Origin: Powellomyces hirtus
Taxonomy: Eukaryota > Chytridiomycota > Chytridiomycetes > Spizellomycetales > Powellomycetaceae
Assembly: GCA_025526995.1 (NCBI GenBank)
Contig: JAHLKG010000025.1
Coordinates: forward strand, 62,001 to 126,000
Direction: 5' to 3'
DNA: 64,000 nucleotides
Shown here: positions 23,364 through 35,233 of the stretch, in pieces
How the letters are laid out: the number at the start of each line of letters is the position of its first letter
How positions within the stretch are numbered: position 1 is the first letter of the stretch
Notes under the pieces: generated by a model
Database searches by the model: none
Told to the model about the DNA's origin: nothing
Seen by the model: the letters and a program-made list of their open reading frames with translations, nothing else
Position numbers and translations under genes: made by a program

Positions 23364-24761
23364 CTAATCCCACGGCTGCCTCGTCGCCAACAGGGCCTCA
23401 TAAATAAAAAACATAATCGTGCTCTGACTCCCCGTCCACGCGGCCCTCGCCCACGCGCCCGCAAACAGTCCCGCGACACCTCTTCGTTTATAAATCCCCC
23501 TAAACGCACTCAGCATGCCCTCATAGTACGGCGTTGACGCGGTGGTGGTCGTGCGGGGGGGAGGCGGCAGAGAGGCAGTGACGCTGGTCGCGCCCGAATG
23601 CTGCCAGCGCGGTTTGCTGGGGTTGCCTTGGGTTTGCAGGCAGGTTTTGACAACGTCCAGGGGAGTGGTGATGAGTCCGGCAATGAACCCCGAGATGGCA
23701 CCTGGGAGAACGTCGGAGGTGAGGATGGAGACGAGGGGGGTGGTATGCGGGGTTTGGTGGCGGACGACGAAGCTGCGGATGTTTTCTAGTGACAGCAAAA
23801 TAAAAGAACGTTTCAGATTTCGAGAGGTCGGCACTCTAACGGACGCATGTGTTTGAGATCAGAGAACGCACCGTATAACGTAAACTGCACCGCCGTCAAC
23901 GGGATATCTCTCGCCAAGGTACTCCCCCACCCATGATACATGCGTCCCTCGGCGACCACCTTTCTAAACGCCTCCCAATCCGATTTATAATTATGTCGCG
24001 ACAGACTGTGCGGGTTATTATACCGCCCCTGCAGCTGCATGCGCGTCTTGACCACCTCCGAGGGCACATACAGGACAGACGCGAACAATTCACCAAGCGC
24101 GGCGGCAGAAAAGTAGCTGAGGGAAGGATGCAGGCCCGAGGTGGCAAAGGCGTGTTTGGTGGACTCGTAGATGCTAAAGTAGAGAGTGGTCGCCGAGACG
24201 GACCCGAGAACGGCGGCCCGGAACCCGCCCAGCAGACCCGGATGCGATTCGAGACGGTAGATGCTGCGCGCGGCGTGGAATGTGCCTGTGTGGGGGGAGA
24301 GGGGCTGTTAGGCAGTTGCGCGGGCCAAGTGTGGGGGGCGAAAGCGGCCGGACTAACATGCCATTGTACTTTCGGGATCCAGAGGTTCCGTCCTTTTGCT
24401 AAAAAAAAACATCAAGCAAACGAGAAGATCAGTTCAGGCCGCTCAATCCAACCCACCGCCCAGTTATCCCAGTCCCCACTCGTTGTCCCGACTCTCTCCC
24501 CCTTACCATGCGCGTTTTGACAGTATCCAGGGGATGCATGCACGCATCCGCGACCGAGCCGCCCAGCGCTCCACTAAACACAACATGCAGCAGGTTCATT
24601 GATGATTGATGTGGTGGCGGTGGTAATGGTGGTGGAGAGTGGGGTATTATGGTGTCGCTTCCCGAGAGGACTGTTTCAGGATATGTGTGGGCATGGGCGG
24701 CGGCTAGGGAGGGTTCGGGGAGTTGTGGTGGCGGGGGTGGTTGTATTTCGGCTGCGGCCAT
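23364..24761 (-). CDS. Mitochondrial carrier family protein (MME1/YMR166C-like)
   Basis: Inner-membrane solute carrier. Exons 24761-24507, 24398-24362, 24285-23872 and 23785-23364 give 375 aa. The three tandem carrier repeats show their signatures: HPLDTVKTRM in repeat 1, VPSEVVKTRMQLQGRYNN in repeat 2 and TPLDVVKTCLQTQG in repeat 3. The extended repeat-2 motif with QLQGRYNNP resembles the yeast MME1 (mitochondrial Mg exporter) branch, so that substrate is a guess by similarity. The N-terminus is a 50-residue Pro/His-rich extension. To keep the conserved loop between repeat halves in frame, intron 2 must start with GC (donor GCATGT, 24361-24356) and end in AG; using the adjacent GTTAGT would break the frame. 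Confidence 0.87.
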
Positions 24762-25647
24762 GGTGAGGTGTGTGTTAGGCTGACTGTCTGACTGACTGAC
24801 GACCAGCTGATGCGCGGACTGACTGACGGAGGAAGAAATGACAAAAAATTAAGTAATGGAAAAGAAACAAAAACTACCAGAAGAGTCGGAGAAGAACGCG
24901 TGCAAATCGTTCGTTGGCCAATTCTCTTGTTGCCACGACAATAAATGACAGCATATTTCAATTTAAATGTCCGAAAATGAGTCACTCTTCAAAGCGCTGT
25001 GGCTTGGACATGGCGCAGCTTTTGCTGACGTACTCGGAGCGGAGGTTTGCTCTCTCTGCTTGTCATTGACGGGGGGAAGCACTGGAGAAGAAATGATAGT
25101 GCAGAACGGAGTAGACTCTTATGTTATTCCATCTCCACTTTGGTCATTGGACAGCACTTAAAAAAGAGTGAGGAAAATCCGCTGGGCTGGGGTTGCGTTC
25201 TAGGTTCCCCGTCACCCGGAGCGAGTGTCACATAGATACATACAAGTCAACTAAAAAACTGTCTAATCCCATAACATCATCAAAATCCCCACACTAACGC
25301 TGGGGGTATGCACAGCCTACTCATCTGGCCGACATCCACACTTGTAAATAAAAAGCGCCAGTTTTTGTGCAGGCATAAAATATGAAAACGTAAAGGGAAT
25401 AAGCGCGGGCTCTGTTTCGGCCGGTGCGACACCATTTTTGGGGATCCGCACAATGCCACGCTCTTTTCCAAGACAAGATTAAAGTGTTCCGCGTGTTGTC
25501 CCCCTTTTTCACTTCAACAACTGTCTCCTTCTCTGCCTACTTCGCTGTTGTTCTGGACATCCGTTGTGTTTCGTTGCGTATCCCACCATCATTCGCCTCG
25601 CCCTTCCTCCTCCCACCAACTCCAAAAACCCCACCTACCTCTTCACC
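24762..25647. promoter_or_regulatory. Divergent promoter region, carrier (-) / CCDC40-like (+)
   Basis: Head-to-head upstream region. It contains a short GACT repeat (24783-24805) and an AT-rich stretch near 24835-24970. No coding exon is recognised. The + strand leader of the CCDC40-like gene is pyrimidine-rich. Confidence 0.4.
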
Positions 25648-28600
25648 ATGCCGCAACCGCCAACCCTCCCACGGCTGTCCTCCATCCCCTCCCTCCCTTC
25701 GCATCCCACGCACACCACCTCGTCTGAAACCGCGCAAGACCACGCTATCCTACAAGCGCACTACTTGGGCTTCCAGAAAACGCTGCTGACCGCCGTCGAC
25801 GGGCACATGGCGGACCTGGAAGCCCAGCTGCGCGCCAAAGACCATGCGGTACATATGACGGAAGAGGAGAAGAAGAATGTGGGTGTCGAGCTGTATAAAG
25901 CGAAAAAGGAAATTGGAGGGTTGAATGAAGGGCTGGGGAAAATGTGAGTGTGCAAAGTGCAGAACAAAAAACGACGAGAGGGGATCGAGAGTTGGGGGGG
26001 GGGGGGTTTGCTTTGCGGTTTGGGGTTTCTTGCCCAGTTGGGCAAACAACGAACCCCACCCATAAATTTACGTATACTGACCTGGGGTTCTCTTCTCCCA
26101 CGCACACGCAGCCGGGCCCTCCTCCAATTCAGCGAACATGCCCGCACAACGCTCTCATCAGACCGGTCCGCCGCCGAGCGCGAGCTCTCCCGTCTGCTCC
26201 ATCTCAACACACACCTGACCTCCACGCTGACGAGCACCCGCACGCAGCTCGACGGGTCCGCGCTGAAACTCGCCCAGATGCATGATGTGAACGCAGCCTA
26301 CTTTAGCAGCATCAAGATCCAGAAGCGCGTCGAGGAGAAATTGAAGAGGGAGGTCGAGGGGGAGGCCGAGAAGAGAAAAGCGGTCGAGGCTGCCCTCGAG
26401 GAGGCTGAGAAGAGGTGTGAGGCGGTAAGGCGGAAAGAGGAGGGGGCCGATCCCGTCTTCTCTTTGCGCTTTTGGTTGATTTTTTTTTGGCGGTTTTCAT
26501 TGTAGTTGTTGAAGGATAAGAAAGAACTAGAAGATGTCCTCAAAGGCCAACGCAGCGAGACCGCCATGGCACAGGGTGCAATGAACAAAATGCAACGAGG
26601 TCCGTAACTGCCCCCTCCCCCCCCCCCCCCCCCCCTACATCCGCACTCACCCCCCCCCCCCCTCCCCTCTCTCCCACAGAGATCAAGGACCTGACACTCT
26701 CGAAAAAACAGCTGGAAAAACAATGGGAAGACTCTCTCTCGGCCATGGCCAAGCGCGACCAAACGTTCCAAGCCGTCGACAGCGCCAAGACGCACCTCGC
26801 GACCCGCGTGCGGGAAGCCGAGAATGCCCTCCGTGTCCTGAAACTCGAGAAAGAGGAGGCGGAGAAAATGGCGAGGGAGAAAGAGTTTGGTACGATAAAA
26901 TGATAGAGCACAACAACCACACGTTTTCTGAGTTTTCTGACACTATTCTGTATTCTACAACCCGACACAGAATGTACCGGGTTGCACGATACCCTCAAAA
27001 CAATACGAGGCACCCTCACCTCCGCCGACCGCACCGGCCGCGACACCCGTAACGAGCTCGTCGAGGCGCAAGTCGCCGAATCGTTGTATCGCCAGGAATT
27101 GGATAAAGTGACCAAGAATTACGAGGTATGAGCACAGAAAACACAACATACGAAAAAAAACAAATAAACCGTGTCGGCCCCCGTGAAGATGCGAGAGAAG
27201 AAACTGATGATTGTGGGATGGACTTTTTTTTTTTTTTGAGGGTAGTTGTCCCGCGACGAAATCCAACGTAAAAACCAAACCATCTCCGAACTCAAAGCTC
27301 GTATCGAATCAATGAAACGGGAATTTGACGAGAAACTGCAGAACGAAACCATCACAGTAAGTAAAGAGTTGCGGCCCCCCAAAAAGAAACTCCTAACTTC
27401 ACTACTCCCACAACACCCCAACTCACACTCACATTTTTGTTTCCGTTTTTCTTTTTGTCTCCACCCTCCAGCAAGTAGCGCGGAAAGAAGAACACCTCAC
27501 AACCCGCTTCTCGTCCGAAACCCAGCACGCTCTGCACGCCGCCGAAAACCAGACCGTGACCCTGCGCCACGACAACGCTACCCTGCGGCTTCAGCTCGCG
27601 GCTCTGAAAGAAACACTTGTACGGTTCCGGTCATTCACTGTCTTCGGGTTCACAAAACCCCCGTATTTTTTAACATTTACGGCTTTTTTTTATCTTTTTT
27701 CTTTCTAGGCGAAATTGGAAATTGAAAAAACAACCCTCTCCGACTCCAACACCCACCTGACATCCCACTACTCCACCCTCTACACTGAATCGCAACGCAT
27801 CATCTACGAACTCGAGAAAAAGGAACATGATGTGAACAAACTCAAGGGCGCGCTCACGGAATCCAAACACGGTAAAAATACACACGATTCACAAACCTCA
27901 ACGCCAGCCCTGTGATTTCTTATTATTGATTTTTTTATTTATTTTTTTTTTTTTCAGAGGACAAGACGCTCGCGCACCGCCTCGAACTGCAACACATGCA
28001 AGCCGAACTCGCCGCCTGCAAAGCCGAGAACGAGCGGTTGCAAAACCGGTGGCTGACTGAAAAGAAACAAGCACTTAAACGGACGCAGATGAGCGAGACA
28101 TTGAAAGACGATAAAGAGTTTCTCCAAGTAACGTCCGCAAACCCACAAAATCAAAACTATGTGACCCTACCCCAACATCTTTTTTTTTATTTTTTTATTT
28201 TTGCTTCAGACCCAACTTGGAATCACCGACACGATCCGACTCAAATCAGGGCAAGAAATCACGGACGCCAAGCGGGCCGCGATCGAGGCGACCCACGAGG
28301 CCGCGCGGATGTGTAGCGAGGTGAAGCGGTTGCAGCCCGTGTTGGAGGAGATGAGGCGGAAAAATGTACGTACCCATATATCCCTCAAGTGACCAAATGC
28401 GTTGGGGATGCGGAATCAAACTTCTCGGGTGTGGGGTGGGGCACGAGGGCGTTGTCGTACCGTAGCGTCATGAGATGATCTGGGTGCGAGTTGTGTTGTG
28501 CTTTCTCCCCCCCCCCCCCCCCCGCGCACCCCCAGCTGCTGTCTCGTTTCTTTTTCTCATCTGTTTCGACGCTGGCAACGTCTTCTTTCTCCAGACACTC

Positions 28601-29863
28601 CTCGAAACCCAACTCACGGAAGCTAAATTCGCACTCGAGGAAGCCGGCGTGACGCAAACGGTAAGAAGTCTCTGATCATCACATGTCCAGTCCCTCCTCC
28701 TCCACTCCCTCCTCACGTCCGGGGATTTTTTTCTATATTTCCAAGACCAAAACGCACATGCTGACGCACGAGATCCGACGGCTGCATTCCGCGCGGCAGC
28801 ACATCCAACTCGCGCGCATCGCCGACGAACGCGCCGCGCACGGGCTCGAGCGCAAATACGTGCTCGCGCGTGAAATGGTCGACAAGTTGAAATCTGAGCG
28901 CTACGACGCAGCCAAACGCGAGGCCGACTTGACTCGCCGCCTCGAGGACCTCGAGAAACGCTGGTGTGAGGAACGGAGCGTCAGGGCCGCGTTGGAGAGA
29001 GAGGAGAGGAGGGAGAAGGGTGCCAGGAGGTATGTGGGAGAGGGGAGATGGAGCGCGGGTGGCGAGGTGTCTGAAGATTTTGTTGTTTCTTGTCCTACTT
29101 TATCTTTGATAGGGATAGCGTCAGTCTTGGCAATGTACGCAAATCCACCCTCCCGCTCTGGAAGTCGTTGCTGAGTACACCCATGAACGGGTCCCCGAGC
29201 AGCCGCGACCCGCCGCCGTCGGGGGTACCGGACGCCGCAAAGTCGGCATCGTCGGGTTCTGTTGGTACGTGCGAGCGATTTGAGGAGTTTCTATTCCACT
29301 TGACGTGTCAGTCCATTTCGTCCTGTTTTTCGTCCAATGTTTGTACCTGATTTTTTTTGCGTTTGTTCGATGCCCCCCCCCCCCCCCCCCTCCCCCCCGC
29401 GTTCTTCTTGTACCCGCATCCTAACCCCTCTCGTTCTACTCTCCTCTCTTCTCGCCCCTCAGCACCCAGCGCCGAACCTCGCGTCCTACTGCAAGACGTG
29501 CCAGGTACGTTCCCAGTTTTCCTCTCGCACGTTGCACCCCGCGTGTGTGTGATTCCCTCCCACTGACCGACCCTCCCTTTTCCTCATCCCCATCCTCATT
29601 CTTATCCGTACTAACTCAACTGCCTCACTCAACTCCCGCCGCCGCGCTCAGACCTCGAAGCCTGGCGCCTCAAAATCGACACCCTCACATCCGAAAAAGC
29701 GTATCTCACGCAAGAAAACAAACTCCTCCAACAGCGGATTGAGCAGCTCGCGTCCACGTGTCCAGCAAATACAAACAACAACAACACCACCGCCACACAT
29801 CGCGCGATCGGGAGAGGTGCTAGCGTTGGTGTTAGTGTAGGAAAAGTCCAGAAAACAGAGTGA
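25648..29863 (+). CDS. CCDC40: Long coiled-coil protein, CCDC40-like axonemal ruler candidate
   Basis: Fifteen exons give 856 aa with every phase consistent: 25648-25943, 26112-26424, 26506-26599, 26680-26889, 26971-27125, 27246-27356, 27472-27618, 27709-27871, 27958-28127, 28210-28365, 28595-28660, 28746-29029, 29113-29264, 29463-29504, 29652-29863. Almost the whole protein is Glu/Lys/Leu-rich coiled coil. The segment SKKQLEKQWEDSLSAMAKRD with the following AV matches the most conserved block of CCDC40 (QW..SL..M..RD....AV pattern). With CCDC39, that protein forms the 96-nm ruler that spaces dynein arms and radial spokes. This fits a flagellated zoospore. The C-terminus carries a less conserved Ser/Pro stretch, a last short coil and a basic tail. 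Another ciliary coiled-coil family remains possible, since helical repeats align promiscuously. Confidence 0.65.
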
Positions 29864-30320
29864 ATTGTATCAAATTATGGTTTATAAGTACATGTGCGAA
29901 AGTGAGAGGACAACGGGGGGGAGGGGTGGGGTGAGGGGATGGGATGGATGGTAGGTTGGGGGGAGATGAAAACACGGAGGAAGTTGACAACACGAACACT
30001 AGCGCACGCAAGTCAGGCCAACAACCGCAGAAATGACAGTCAATGGAGATCATTGTTCGTACATCTTCCTTATGACTGTGGTTTTTCGTTTTGTTGTCAG
30101 AAATGAATCCCATGACGTTGTGCCGATCTTGTGGGCGGGCGTTCCTGTCCGTGTTGCATTGTGTGTTGCTCGCGTGCGTGGTAGCGAGCGCGGAGACCTC
30201 CAAGGTGAAAGGGGATGGAACCCAGTGATATGTTTTGATTGAGAGACAGTTACTTATTATGCGTTTTGATAGTGTGTATGTGATTGTTCCTCTAGTATCC
30301 GATGCACCCCCGCCGCAGAT
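29864..30320. other. Intergenic, convergent 3' ends
   Basis: Short region between the tail-to-tail CCDC40-like (+) and APSES (-) genes. No coding signal is seen. Confidence 0.4.
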
Positions 30321-31711
30321 CTATTCAGGCAAATCCAGCAGATCGCGTAGGTATTCCCCAAGACCGTACTCGGTAGCCAGTTCTCTCGCACGAGTCAGTG
30401 GGATCCTGGATAATGCGACAGAGTCACGGGTCAGCAAAAACGCTCGAGAGGAAACATCTCACAACTTCCTAGGGTGCCTTACCATGTGCCCTGGTATTTG
30501 CCGTATCCTCCTTGAATTTTTTCGTGCTCGCCTTGATGGATCTCTCGCTCGAGGACTTTGGTACGACGACTCTTTTCCATTCCCGCGGCTTTCAGGATAT
30601 GGGTCGCATTCATCCACGAATCGGTTTTCCGTCTCATGATGCCGACACCGTTGGGCGAGTTCATTTCGTAGACGGACACGTTAGAGTAAGTGGCTTCATA
30701 CAGACCCTGCCGGGCGGGGGTGACGGCCGCAAGCTGGCGAGCAGGACCGGCCGAGGCGCGTTTGGTGCCAACACCATTGCCGGCGCGGCGGACGGGCGCC
30801 ATGCCATAGCTTTGCGGCCGGTAGCCCATCAGGTGGGTCTGGGGGTGGACCAGGAATTGCTGACCGTTCGGTGCCACGTGCACGTAGCCTTGCGGCGTTT
30901 GGTAATAGTAGCCGGCGGTGGGTGGTTGTTGCATCATGGGCGGGAGGGTGAGGGAGTGCGCTTGCGGAGAGGCGGCGGGTGAAGTATAATATTGCTGCTG
31001 CTGCTGCTGCTGCTGCTGCGGATGTATTGATTGATGCTGTTGGTTTTGCTGCTGCTGTTGTTGTTGCTGGAGCATGTACATTTGCTTGTAGGCTTGCTGC
31101 TGCTGTATCTGCGTTTGCTGCAAATGAAGCTGTTGCTGCTGATGCTGCTGCTGCATCTGGTGCTGCTGTTGAAGCGACAGCTGCTGCGGTTGCTGCTGTT
31201 GCAATTGCTGTTGGAGCATGTGCTGCTGCTGTTGCTGCTGTTGTTGAAGAAGCTGTTGTTGCTGCTGTTGTTGCTGCTGCTGGAGAGCAACAAACCGCTG
31301 CTCGTCCCATATCGGCTGCTGGTAGGTTTGCTGAGGCGCTTGCTGAGCAGGAGACGAAACGACCGGCGGTAGCAGAAGAGCCGCCGTGGTGGTAGCAGTA
31401 GCAGTAGCAGTAGTAGCAGCAGCGGGCGGTGGTGTCGCCGTGGAAGCCGGCAATGCAGCAGCAGCGGCCAGAGTTGCCGGAGGAGCTGGCGCTGGCGAAC
31501 CCGGCGTCCCCGGTGCGCTAGTCGACGCAGGAACGGGAGCGGGTACCGGCGAGACATTGGCCGAGGACCGCTGTGGAAGAGACAAAGGCGCTGGGCCGGC
31601 GGACGCAGGAGTGGGTGGCGGTGGCGGGAGTCTCAGGTCGGGCTGGGAGTCTTCCGAATCGTCCTTTAGAGTGGCCAGGAAATTTGGCTCGTACATTGCG
31701 CTCCCGGCCAT
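30321..31711 (-). CDS. APSES (KilA-N-like) transcription factor with long polyQ region
   Basis: Fungal DNA-binding regulator. Two exons, 31711-30483 and 30405-30321, join in phase to give 437 aa. The first ATG in the frame is 31711 (MAGSAMYEPNF). An acidic/Pro-rich N-terminus and Ala-rich segment are followed by a Gln-dominated region of about 150 residues (30990-31320), mixed CAG and CAA codons. The APSES domain is C-terminal: GVGIMRRKTDSWMNATHILK, then AAGMEKSRRTKVLEREI, YGKYQGTWIPLTRARELA and the closing EYGLGEYLRDLLDLPE. There are no ankyrin repeats, so it is closer in layout to StuA/Phd1/Xbp1-type than to Swi4/Mbp1. APSES factors govern cell-cycle and developmental programmes; the targets here are unknown. 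Confidence 0.9.
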
Positions 31712-33616
31712 GACTGGGTGGTGAGAAGCAGGGGCGATTTTGCCGAGGTAAGTTGGGACGGAGGACAATAGATAGTTCTCAAACAACTAGGGTTTGGGAA
31801 AGAGCAGCTTGGAAGGATAAGCGACGGTAATGGTTGGGGCCTGTCGGAGGGGGAGAGAGACAGGGTGGGAACAGTTGGGCGGAGACAGGCAGAGGGTTTG
31901 GGGCCGAGGAGGAATCCGAGCAGGGATAGAAGGTGACGAAGGGGAGGGGGGAGCTAATGGGGAGGTGAAGCTCAACGGGGGGAAAAAAAAAAAAAAAAAG
32001 CAACAAGCAACCGAGGCCGGCCCCGCAATCGGCGAGTCAGTCAGTCAGTCAGTGTGGGTACAGTAGTGGCCAGTTAGTAAGTCTCAGTCTTGAACCTTTC
32101 TTTTGCTTGGGAGAAACCGCCAGTTTACTGAAACGCCAACAGGAGGAGCTAATCAAAGTTAAGAAAAGCAAAAGTCATCATCATCCAAGTCAAGTCAAAG
32201 TCAAGTCAAGTCAAGTCAATTGGAAAGGCCGTTCGACAGACAATTCAATTGTTGAGAGAAAGAGAGAAAGACGGAGACGGAAAAAAGAGCGTTCCATCCC
32301 GCGTGCTTAATGTGGGATGGATGAGAGGAGAGAGGCGATTGGTCACCTGACGCGCGCAAGAAAAGAGAAATGACATGTGGTTTGTTTCTGTGGTCGGTGG
32401 CTACATGCGGCTGGAATGGGTTTGGTCCTACGTTAATCTATCCAAGGCTGATAGATAATGCGAGGGAGGGAGGGCCTACATCGATTATTACGAGTGGATT
32501 GTCTGACGCACCACCGTCATGGCGATGATGAGATGAGAACCAAAGACTGAAAAGAGACATTCTCACTAGCCACAGTTAACGCGCCTCTCCCAAAGAAACA
32601 GCGTCCTTTCATCCTCCCTCACCAGCTCCACCAACAAGCGCCTGCAGGGGGCAGTCCACACAGGGCTCGCACAGTGACATGAAAGATACACATAAAACAA
32701 ATCGACAGTAGTATCCCTTCCCACGTATTTGCGATACCCGTACTCTCATATAAAGTTATAAAACCCCGGAGATCATCCGTACGCGCGCACACACACATCG
32801 AAATAAAGGGCGCGTCCCAAAAAGTGTGGAACGGCAAAGACAAGAAAATGGAGACGCGCCGGAAAAGCGCGAACGCGAACCCGCGCGCCCCCGCGCACAC
32901 CCTGCCGTCTCGCGTGTGTGGTCCCCGAAACGGGGTTCCTTTTCCGTTTCTGGAACCCACCAAAAAAGGAACCTTCCATTTACGCAACTCCTGGGAACAC
33001 ATTCTGCCCATTACTAAATCACTGCACCCCCATACCCGAACATCCAGCCGCCCTTATGTCCACAGCCCCGACTCGGGAAGGGTATACTACAATGAAACTC
33101 TAACAACGGCCTCCAGTGATTTTGCAACCCACAATCTACAGCTGGTTAGACCAGTCTGCTCGCTGCATGTGGGCGTGGACGTGCTGGACTGCTCCCCTCA
33201 AGCGCAAACGCCTACGGGCTCGACACAGTCAACCATCGAGTCTCGGAGTCTCTGTGACACTGGCTCTGGAACCGATCAGGGGTGAATGGGGAAAGGGCGA
33301 TCAAAGACCCGGTGCACGAGAGGGCATGTTTTGGAAAAAGGCGCACACCAATACTTGAACAAAAAAAGATGAAACATCTTACTTTTTTATGAAAGAACTT
33401 CCCCTCACCCCCTCGTACAAACAGAAATCGTCAAAGGGGGAGGTGGAGGTCGGATTTGGTTATACAAAGCGCCTAAATATATTCTCTTCTCTTCTCATTC
33501 CTTCTCGCTTCCGTCAACATTCTCCAATTCTCCTCTCCGGGCAGAGTATTGCACCTCATTCTGCAACCCCCGCATCTCGCCTTTCACTGTCGCTCTTTAC
33601 ACACACACACATGCCT
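31712..33616. other. Intergenic, upstream of the APSES gene and 3' of the zinc-ribbon gene
   Basis: Contains the APSES 5' region with an A run (31984-31999), a CAGT repeat (32035-32053) and an imperfect CAAGT pentanucleotide array (32188-32218). No convincing gene is seen on either strand in the remaining 1.3 kb. Confidence 0.4.
32180..32220. repeat. CAAGT/AAGTC pentanucleotide array
   Basis: Imperfect tandem units of CAAGT, distinct from the CAGT tetranucleotide repeat 140 bp away. Confidence 0.75.
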
Positions 33617-35233
33617 CTACTCCATCTGCTTATGCTGTTCCGCCAATGGATGCTGCATGACGGGGTGGTGCATCTGCTGCGGATGGTGTTGTTGGGCTTG
33701 CAACGGCTGGTGCTGCGGGTGCATCGTCTGCGGCTGATGCTGCGAAGGGTGCCCGTGCTGATGGTGTTGCTGTTGCGGGTGTTGCGCTTGTTGTTGCTGC
33801 TGTTGTTGTTGTTGTTGCTGCGTCTGGGCGGCGACCGAGTTCATCTGCTGTTCAACCGCATTGGTCCAGTCGACAGTGACAGCGACCGAGACGGGACCGG
33901 GAACCGCGCTGCGTTCGGCGCCCACAACCACAGCGTTCACGGCAGCAGCAGCCGCAGCCGCAGCCGCGGCCGTCCACTGGAGATTGATGTGCGTCTCGTG
34001 GCACTTTCCGACACATACGCCCCGTTTGCAGTCCTTGCAGATGGTCGTGGTCTTGGTCTTGCACTGAACGCAGATGAGCTGCTTGGCCACGCGCACCTCG
34101 GGGAAAGTGATGGTGAACGGCGCATAAGCAGGGCCGTAGTAGCGCCAGAGTGTGTGCGGCTTGTACTCGGTGTTGGGAATCGTGGTCAGGAGTGGAAGCT
34201 GCTGCTGTTGCTGCTGTTGCGGAGATTGTTGTTGTTGTTGCTGTTGTTGCTGTTGCTGCTGTTGAGCTTGCTGCTGCGCTTGCTGTTGCGCCTGCTGTTG
34301 AGCCGCCGCCTGCTGTGCATGCTGTTGGGCGGCCTGTTGCGCGGCCTGCTGCTGCGCCTGCAATTGAGCCTGTTGTGCTGCGTGCTGCTGTTGCACCAAC
34401 TGGTGGGGTTCAAGTTTTGGCGGGTGGTGATGATGATGATGTTGGAGCTGAGGGTGCCCTGGGTGTTGGTGTTGATGAAGGTGGTGTTGCTGCGGGGTGT
34501 GTGGAAGCTGCTGCTGCGGGTCAAAATGAGGGACGTGTTGTTGCGCGTGCTGCACTTGTTGGTGCAGGACGTGTTGCTGCTGGATCGGATGGGCCGGGTG
34601 GACTTGCTGGGCTTGTTGGGCCTGCTGAATCTGCTGGACCTGAACCTGCTGAGCCTGTTGCTGCTGCTGTTGTTGCTGTTGTTGCTGTTGTGCAGCTGCA
34701 GCAGCGGCGGCAGCGGCAACAACAGAAGGCGAGGCCGGCGACGACTCCTCATTCTCGTCACTGCTATCGCTATCACTACTCATGCTCATCGCAGTGCTGA
34801 TGAGGGTCTCTGTCGAATAGACAGGCGTCCCACCCCCCTCGGTGGCAGACGACGGCAACGAACTCAGATGACCCTCGGGCGTAGCAGAAACAGCAGAATC
34901 ATCGGTCCTCGCTTTCTTCTTGGCCGGCTGGTCCGGGAGCGGCGACGGGGGTCGAGGCGGAATGGGGCTCGGGACATGAGCCGACGCGGCATCGGCACCA
35001 CCTGCGAGGGCAGCTGCAGCCGCGTCACCGTCGCCTCCAGCAGCCTTCCGCACGGGCCGGCCGGCGGGAGAGCCGTTGAGGAGACCAGCAGCGGCGGCGC
35101 TTGCGCTGAGTGGGATGAGGGGAGTGAAGACGGGGAGCGGGGTGTGGGTGTTGTTGGTTGTTGCGGCTGCAGCTGCAGCAGCGGCGGCGGCGGCAGCAGC
35201 AGCGGTTGTTCTCGGAGAGGGTTCCCTATTCAT
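33617..35233 (-). CDS. PolyQ/polyA protein with piggyBac-type Cys/His zinc ribbon
   Basis: Intronless frame of 538 aa with its ATG at 35233. The N-terminus has a polyalanine run, then Pro/Ser-rich sequence, an AKKKAR basic cluster (possible NLS) and an acidic Ser/Asp/Glu patch. A polyQ-rich region of about 200 residues (34200-34700) follows. The only compact segment is near 33960-34170: a WRYYGPAYAPFTITFPEVR block, then ICVQCKTKTTTICKDCKRG and VCVGKCHETH. The spacing C-x2-C-x7-C-x2-C-x4-C-x3-C-x3-H matches the zinc ribbon found at the C-terminus of piggyBac-type transposases (DDE_Tnp_1-like zinc ribbon). No transposase catalytic domain is present. A second Gln/His-rich stretch ends the protein. 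I infer a nuclear, probably transcriptional, role. Confidence 0.75.
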   Translation of the reverse strand: MNREPSPRTTAAAAAAAAAAAAAATTNNTHTPLPVFTPLIPLSASAAAAGLLNGSPAGRPVRKAAGGDGDAAAAALAGGADAASAHVPSPIPPRPPSPLPDQPAKKKARTDDSAVSATPEGHLSSLPSSATEGGGTPVYSTETLISTAMSMSSDSDSSDENEESSPASPSVVAAAAAAAAAQQQQQQQQQQQQAQQVQVQQIQQAQQAQQVHPAHPIQQQHVLHQQVQHAQQHVPHFDPQQQLPHTPQQHHLHQHQHPGHPQLQHHHHHHPPKLEPHQLVQQQHAAQQAQLQAQQQAAQQAAQQHAQQAAAQQQAQQQAQQQAQQQQQQQQQQQQQSPQQQQQQQLPLLTTIPNTEYKPHTLWRYYGPAYAPFTITFPEVRVAKQLICVQCKTKTTTICKDCKRGVCVGKCHETHINLQWTAAAAAAAAAAVNAVVVGAERSAVPGPVSVAVTVDWTNAVEQQMNSVAAQTQQQQQQQQQQQAQHPQQQHHQHGHPSQHQPQTMHPQHQPLQAQQHHPQQMHHPVMQHPLAEQHKQME

